Shown in pieces: positions 22,857-25,848 of a DNA stretch of 25,848 nt (position 1 is its first letter; each line of letters begins with the position of its first letter). Source of the stretch: Candidatus Bathyarchaeota archaeon (lineage in GTDB: Archaea > Thermoproteota > Bathyarchaeia > TCS64); contig WJJC01000049.1 of the NCBI GenBank assembly GCA_014729945.1, forward strand, positions 1 to 25,848. The letters run 5' to 3'. The notes under the pieces were generated by a model that was given only the letters and a program-made list of their open reading frames with translations, made no database searches and was not told where the DNA came from. The position numbers and the translations under genes were made by a program.

Positions 22857-24267
22857 GATTAAATACAGAGATTACACCCGGTGTGGGATCAAGTTTCATC
22901 CTCTTCTGGAAAGGAGTTTGGTCCTGAAAGCTTCCACTGGATATCAGCGTGATTCCCTTGTATCGTCTGGATTCATGTATGTGAATATGACCCATTAAAA
23001 CCACATCAGGAACATCACTGATAACAAGACGATCCACAGTCTCAGGAGCTATTGGAGTCGATGAACCATAAGTCGGAGCTATGTGCCTACAGCGAAGGAG
23101 CAACTCTACAGCGGTAACAGGGTTATGGAAATCGTGTCCAGGTGTTGAGCCCAATATATCGGTTAAAGCGGTTCCATGTGCTACAAAAACTTTCACCCCA
23201 TTTAAGGTTAACATTATGGGGTTGGGAGCCATGTGGATCCTCGGGTTAGTGTATAGCTCAGGAGCATATTTTTCAGGGATAGCTGGCTGCGGTAGACTTC
23301 TTCGAACGGCATCGTGGTTCCCCGGTATGATAACTATTTCGATGTGTTCTGGTAGCCTGTCAAGGAGTTTCGCTGCTTCTTTGTATTGTTCTTTCTGTCT
23401 TGATACTGTTAACTCGTTTAATTGATCAGGGTATATACCTATCCCATCCACTAGATCACCGGCTATTACCAGATACTTGACTTGAGAAGCCAGATCCCTA
23501 CTGGGTTTAGGACCTAAATTCTGTTCCATCCAACGTATGAATTTCTCAAAGAGATCATCCCTGAAATATTTGCTACCAAAGTGAACATCACCGACGAATA
23601 CTGCTGAGATATTTTCCTCACTTCTACCAACCTGATGCATTGGAACATCGGGCCAGATCAGATCATTAGCGATTATCAAGTCATCCCTGTACCTGAATCC
23701 GTCTACACATATTACCTGATCTTCAAGGACTTCCAAGCCTTTCTTGACCACCTCTTCGTCACTAATCATCACTGTACAAATCGTGTCTTTATCCTCAAGC
23801 TCCAAAAAAAGGCGGCTGCTTCTTGCGCGCTTACTTGTTACCATACCTATTGTCTTAAAGTTGGTCTTTATTGGAAGTTTTACCGCTTGAGATAAAGAGA
23901 TTGAGTCCCTTAGATCTACTCTGTGTCTGATTATAGAACTTAGCTGGTGTAGTCTACTGTTAAAATAATCAATATAACCATCAGCGCTACCTATGCTCCT
24001 AGATTCTTCTGGATAGTGAACCTCTAACAGGCTTTTTGCTACTGCTCCATATGGCTTTAGCTTAGGTGTATTAGGGGTCTTTTTCTGGAAATAGTCTAGA
24101 TCTAAAATATAGAGATCTGGATTTGAAGAAGCTCTCAAGAGTGCATTGTCAACTAGTTCTGTTGCTTCTTCAACACTCTTATTTTGTAGGAAGGTGAAGA
24201 CATCTGGGCTAAGCTGATAACCCTTGGTCAACACCCTCTGCAATACTTGTAGATGTTCCTCTGTCAA
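22810..24267 (-). CDS. dp1: DNA polymerase D small subunit (DP1)
   Basis: A 485-residue small subunit of the archaeal replicative polymerase PolD; it provides the 3'-5' proofreading exonuclease. An N-terminal helical domain (1-55), a linker and an OB fold (about 136-206, FKTIGMVTSKRARSSRLFLE) precede the Mre11-like phosphoesterase domain. All metal ligands are visible: D227 and H229 in FVGDVHFGS, D271 in IAGDLVDG, N317 and H318 in PGNHDA, H364 in FVAHGT, H427 and H429 in LMGHIHIH, so the nuclease should be active. The start is TTG, 10 bp after the cupin stop, suggesting one transcript. The large subunit DP2 is not in the window. Confidence 0.93.
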   Translation of the reverse strand: MTEEHLQVLQRVLTKGYQLSPDVFTFLQNKSVEEATELVDNALLRASSNPDLYILDLDYFQKKTPNTPKLKPYGAVAKSLLEVHYPEESRSIGSADGYIDYFNSRLHQLSSIIRHRVDLRDSISLSQAVKLPIKTNFKTIGMVTSKRARSSRLFLELEDKDTICTVMISDEEVVKKGLEVLEDQVICVDGFRYRDDLIIANDLIWPDVPMHQVGRSEENISAVFVGDVHFGSKYFRDDLFEKFIRWMEQNLGPKPSRDLASQVKYLVIAGDLVDGIGIYPDQLNELTVSRQKEQYKEAAKLLDRLPEHIEIVIIPGNHDAVRRSLPQPAIPEKYAPELYTNPRIHMAPNPIMLTLNGVKVFVAHGTALTDILGSTPGHDFHNPVTAVELLLRCRHIAPTYGSSTPIAPETVDRLVISDVPDVVLMGHIHIHESRRYKGITLISSGSFQDQTPFQKRMKLDPTPGVISVFNLKTQNEIPLDLERLE

Positions 24268-24277
24268 GTTTAGTCTC

Positions 24278-24619
24278 TTATCTTGCCGGTATTAGGTAGT
24301 CTACTCTTGCAGGTGCAAAGGTTTCTATTATCACGGCTGCTTCATCGCCAGTGGATTCAAACTTGTGCTCTTCGTTTGGAGGTATGTACCACGCTGCCCC
24401 TGGCTCAGCCTTAACACTATCCTCACCGGATGTAAGCACGCCTTTACCAGCGATTAATGTACCCATCTGTTCTTGGTGATGCCCATGCCAGTCAACTATT
24501 GCTCCAGGCTTGATCATGATGTAACACATTGTCGCGTTCATTCCGTTCCCTATAATTCTTATGTCTACACCGGGTACTGGTTCAAACTTTGGGGCTTTCT
24601 CCCATGTTGTTGGTTTCAT
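24278..24619 (-). CDS. Small cupin-domain protein
   Basis: A 113-residue single-domain cupin. Motif 1 is PGAIVDWHGHHQEQMGTLIAGKG (metal ligands H45, H47 and E50 or Q51) and motif 2 is PGAAWYIPPNEEHKF (H85), so a metal site is probable. Such proteins range from dioxygenases and isomerases to metabolite sensors; no substrate can be read here. It lies immediately upstream of DP1 (10-bp gap) and was probably recruited into its transcript, without evidence of a role in replication. Confidence 0.82.
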   Translation of the reverse strand: MKPTTWEKAPKFEPVPGVDIRIIGNGMNATMCYIMIKPGAIVDWHGHHQEQMGTLIAGKGVLTSGEDSVKAEPGAAWYIPPNEEHKFESTGDEAAVIIETFAPARVDYLIPAR

Positions 24620-24653
24620 AAGACAGGATAACGCAATGATCCTATTTGAATTG

Positions 24654-25325
24654 TTATAGACCTATGGACGTAGTTTCTTTCTGCTCCATGATCAGGTCCC
24701 GTATCTCTTTTCTGATACTATACCTGTAAGGCATGCTACTGGTGTTCCGATCAACGAATCCCCTGTCATAAAGTTTTTTCAGCAATCGAGCGGTGTGCTC
24801 CCGTGTCTTTTCTATTGTATCCCGTATCTCAGGTACTGTTCCTTCACCCATATCGACTATGATCTTGAGGACATCTAGCTCTGTCTCTGTTAATTCCTCC
24901 AGTATGTCCTGACTGTGTATAGGAATAGGTGCTTCCACAGAGTCCTGTACCTGGGATATGACTCTGGGCTTGACCGCTAGTTTTGTGAGATCATTCTTCA
25001 TAGATTCAATAGAGTCTTCTATGCCGTCGACTCGGTCCGATAACTCTTTTACTTTTTCAAGCTCAACAAGTTTTGCCTTACTGTTGTCCTGTTTTGAGGA
25101 TAATGCTTCGCTTGCCATATACTTGGCTTGTAATGTCTCTCGTTCGAGTTTGTTTATCTCGGATTCCATTCGTTTTACTTGTCTGGTGAAACCGAAGGTG
25201 ATGTTCCGTACAGAATCCTTGCTGTCCTCGTACTCCAGTTGAGCCAGCTTTATTCTCTGATAAAATATGTAGCTAGCTACTATGGTCACCAAAAATAATG
25301 CGAATGTAGTGAACACTAGCTCCAT
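24654..25325 (-). CDS. Membrane-anchored coiled-coil winged-helix regulator
   Basis: A 223-residue protein with one N-terminal transmembrane helix (about residues 3-22, VFTTFALFLVTIVASYIFY). A long charged coiled coil follows (about 25-112, e.g. RQVKRMESEINKLERETLQAKY), then a linker with V, P and S, and a C-terminal MarR-like winged helix (about 142-215: LTETELDVLKIIVDMGEGTVPEIRDTI, TREHTARLLKKLYDRGFVDR, RYSIRKEIRDLI). The DNA-binding domain faces the cytoplasm if the short N-terminus lies outside. It would be a one-component, membrane-tethered regulator. It is divergent from hypF across 163 bp of AT-rich DNA. Target and signal are unknown. Confidence 0.75.
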   Translation of the reverse strand: MELVFTTFALFLVTIVASYIFYQRIKLAQLEYEDSKDSVRNITFGFTRQVKRMESEINKLERETLQAKYMASEALSSKQDNSKAKLVELEKVKELSDRVDGIEDSIESMKNDLTKLAVKPRVISQVQDSVEAPIPIHSQDILEELTETELDVLKIIVDMGEGTVPEIRDTIEKTREHTARLLKKLYDRGFVDRNTSSMPYRYSIRKEIRDLIMEQKETTSIGL

Positions 25326-25453
25326 CTATATCAATACATTAAAAGTGAATTCAGGTTAATTACAGTTACGAATTTTAAAATGATTTACCTTGCAAATAAT
25401 GATATCTATAGAGAAGGATAATTTCCTATGATGGGTCATTAATTTAATATGAG

Positions 25454-25461
25454 TTTAAATT
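25454..25461 (+). promoter_or_regulatory. TATA-like box of hypF
   Basis: TTTAAATT is centred about 31 bp before the TTG of hypF, giving a leader of only a few bases. It lies in the AT-rich 25326-25488 gap, which also holds a 10-bp AT palindrome (ATTTTAAAAT, 25372-25381) and no other structure I can support. Confidence 0.4.
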
Positions 25462-25488
25462 GAACAGTTCAGACTAATCCTGATACTC

Positions 25489-25848
25489 TTGAGCAAACAA
25501 CAAGCAAAGATCAATATATCAGGTAGAGTCCAAGGGGTTGGGTTTAGGCCATTTATCTACAGGATGGCGGTCAAGAACTGCCTCAGAGGCTATGTTATTA
25601 ATTTGGGGGACGCTGGCGTTGAGATCATTATTGAAGGCCTTAGAAGGAATATTATTGAATTTCTGAATGATGTAGAAGCAAATGCTCCTGAGGTATCGGA
25701 TATAGAAGATATCAAAGTAAACTACAGAAATTACACTGGAAAATATAATGAATTTATCATAGATAAAAGCAAATCAACTGGGAAAGTTGCCACAGGAATT
25801 TACCCTCCGGATATTGGCATATGTCCGGAATGTTTGGAAGATATGGAG
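25489..25848 (+). CDS. hypF: HypF carbamoyltransferase, 5' part (runs off the window)
   Basis: The first 120 codons of HypF, the protein that makes the thiocarbamoyl group from carbamoyl phosphate for the cyanide ligands of [NiFe] hydrogenase. The N-terminal acylphosphatase domain (residues about 5-90) has the signature SGRVQGVGFRPFIYRMA, followed by GYVINLGDAGVEIIIEG. The sequence reaches the PPDIGICPECLEDM segment that opens the first zinc-finger pair (CPEC). The start is TTG; no ATG fits before the conserved strand. The full protein is usually about 750 residues. Its presence implies a [NiFe] hydrogenase elsewhere in the genome. Confidence 0.92.
   Translation, partial: MSKQQAKINISGRVQGVGFRPFIYRMAVKNCLRGYVINLGDAGVEIIIEGLRRNIIEFLNDVEANAPEVSDIEDIKVNYRNYTGKYNEFIIDKSKSTGKVATGIYPPDIGICPECLEDME

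Overview
The window is archaeal chromosomal DNA. Archaeal-only or archaeo-eukaryotic genes define it: topoisomerase VI B and A subunits, aIF1A, RIO1 kinase, a two-KH Dim2/Pno1-like protein, the small subunit of the D-family DNA polymerase (DP1), archaeal-type triosephosphate isomerase, a geranylgeranyl reductase of the ether-lipid type, DUF99 and SfsA. PolD argues against classical Crenarchaeota, and topoisomerase VI argues against Thermoplasmatales. I cannot name the lineage from this window; Bathyarchaeia, Asgard archaea or another mesophilic archaeal clade would fit. A cytosolic molybdopterin enzyme, a CoA transferase and hypF suggest an anaerobic heterotroph with hydrogenase. TTG starts are frequent, TATA-like boxes sit at leaderless spacing before several genes, and no tRNA, rRNA, CRISPR array or intact transposase was found.

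Layout. 1-290: end of a probably broken small gene. 0.3-2.2 kb: geranylgeranyl reductase divergent from an HxlR-type regulator, with a palindromic operator candidate between them. 2.2-6.4 kb: DUF362 protein, molybdopterin oxidoreductase and CaiB/BaiF CoA transferase. 6.4-8.5 kb: 3-methyladenine DNA glycosylase divergent from inositol-monophosphatase-like and sfsA genes. 8.6-13 kb: a tight operon of aIF1A, rio1, KH protein, top6B and top6A, coupling ribosome maturation with DNA topology. 13-16.4 kb: small membrane protein, two sugar-nucleotide pyrophosphorylases and a phosphohexomutase, i.e. nucleotide-sugar supply. 16.4-19.8 kb: triosephosphate isomerase and two class III PLP enzymes. 19.9-20.9 kb: an MBL-fold hydrolase.

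The most unusual stretch is 20.9-22.9 kb. A winged-helix gene and a ribbon-helix-helix (RHH) gene diverge from a perfectly palindromic TATA box. Seven tandem 8-bp repeats run from just after that TATA box into the RHH start codon. The RHH gene overlaps a DUF99 (endonuclease V-like) gene, and an exceptionally stable UUCG hairpin lies behind the winged-helix gene. This looks like an autoregulated operon, with an organisation recalling omega/ParR-type iteron binding or a toxin-antitoxin operon.

22.8-25.8 kb: DP1 with a cupin gene upstream, a membrane-anchored coiled-coil HTH protein, and the 5' part of hypF running off the window.
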